The notes under the pieces are model-generated. The model saw only the letters and a list, made by a program, of their open reading frames with translations. It had not been told where the DNA came from and did no database searches. From assembly GCA_003174035.1 (NCBI GenBank), contig PRDV01000058.1:1-22883 (forward strand): a stretch of DNA of 22,883 bases, given 5' to 3'. The DNA comes from Candidatus Babelota bacterium (lineage in GTDB: Bacteria > Babelota > Babeliae > Babelales > Babelaceae). Both the position numbers and the translations under genes were made by a program. Of this stretch, positions 22,800-22,883 are shown one piece after another (positions within the stretch are counted from its first letter, which is position 1; each line of letters opens with the position of its first letter).

Positions 22800-22883
22800 C
22801 TAGAGTACAAGATCCACCTCTATTACAGTGTTTTCGATAATTTTCCATACTTCATTTTTCTTACCGAAACCCTTTTTTGTGTC
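22800..22883 (-). CDS. Possible 3' end of a gene running off the window
   Basis: From the window edge the minus strand stays open for 27 codons in AT-rich DNA and ends at TAG (22802-22800). The predicted tail is DTKKGFGKKNEVWKIIENTV followed by IEVDLVL. No family is recognised and the fragment is short, so it could be chance. The 60 bases between it and the hairpin hold nothing else recognised. Confidence 0.35.
   Translation of the reverse strand, partial: DTKKGFGKKNEVWKIIENTVIEVDLVL

Noticed and set aside
1..22883. tRNA, rRNA, CRISPR array, insertion sequence or phage genes
   Set aside because: None was recognised on either strand. No regularly spaced repeats or transposase-like proteins were seen.

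Overview
The window reads as a piece of chromosome from a low-to-mid GC, host-associated bacterium. The best guess is a member of Candidatus Dependentiae (TM6) or a similar protist endosymbiont. This is inferred from three exported ankyrin-repeat proteins, several exported proteins of unknown family, a membrane-anchored FtsH-like ATPase without a protease domain, and toxin-antitoxin modules mixed with ordinary housekeeping genes. No 16S gene or other decisive taxonomic marker is present. No tRNA, rRNA, CRISPR array, insertion sequence or prophage was recognised.

Layout. Positions 2-1816 hold the 3' part of a transketolase gene whose start lies outside the window. Convergent to it is a RelE/HigB-type toxin-antitoxin pair (1849-2440, minus) with a consensus sigma-70 promoter. 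An alpha/beta-hydrolase (2674-3477, minus) is divergent from an accessory block on the plus strand (3581-12759): ankyrin protein 1, an NfeD-like and SPFH/stomatin-like membrane pair, ankyrin protein 2, an AAA-like ATPase and ankyrin protein 3. Converging on ankyrin protein 3 is the FtsH-like AAA ATPase (12816-13862, minus). Next comes a housekeeping operon on the minus strand, in transcription order dnaG, rpoD, CNNM/CorC-type membrane protein (19024 down to 13934). Two exported proteins of unknown function follow (19272-19892 and 20010-21452, minus). The right end has a HicA-HicB pair, a second HicB-like protein with an XRE helix-turn-helix (21682-22712, plus), and possibly the 3' end of one more minus-strand gene.

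How the genes relate. DnaG, sigma-70 and the CNNM protein are adjacent and co-directional; dnaG and rpoD overlap by 4 bases. NfeD and SPFH form the known partner pair of membrane microdomain proteins, and ankyrin protein 1 lies only 12 bases upstream, so it is probably co-transcribed. The ankyrin proteins carry signal peptides and are candidate host-interaction proteins, but no secretion machinery is visible here.

Most notable observations. (1) About 38 bases just after ankyrin gene 2 (9480-9517) closely match the 3' end of the FtsH-like ATPase gene (12821-12857), in the same position relative to an ankyrin gene. This suggests a duplicated ankyrin/ATPase arrangement whose first ATPase copy was lost. 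(2) Four of six predicted exported or anchored proteins have Met-Asp or Met-Glu directly at the end of the signal peptide. (3) Both complete toxin-antitoxin promoters contain inverted repeats at the core elements that could be operators.
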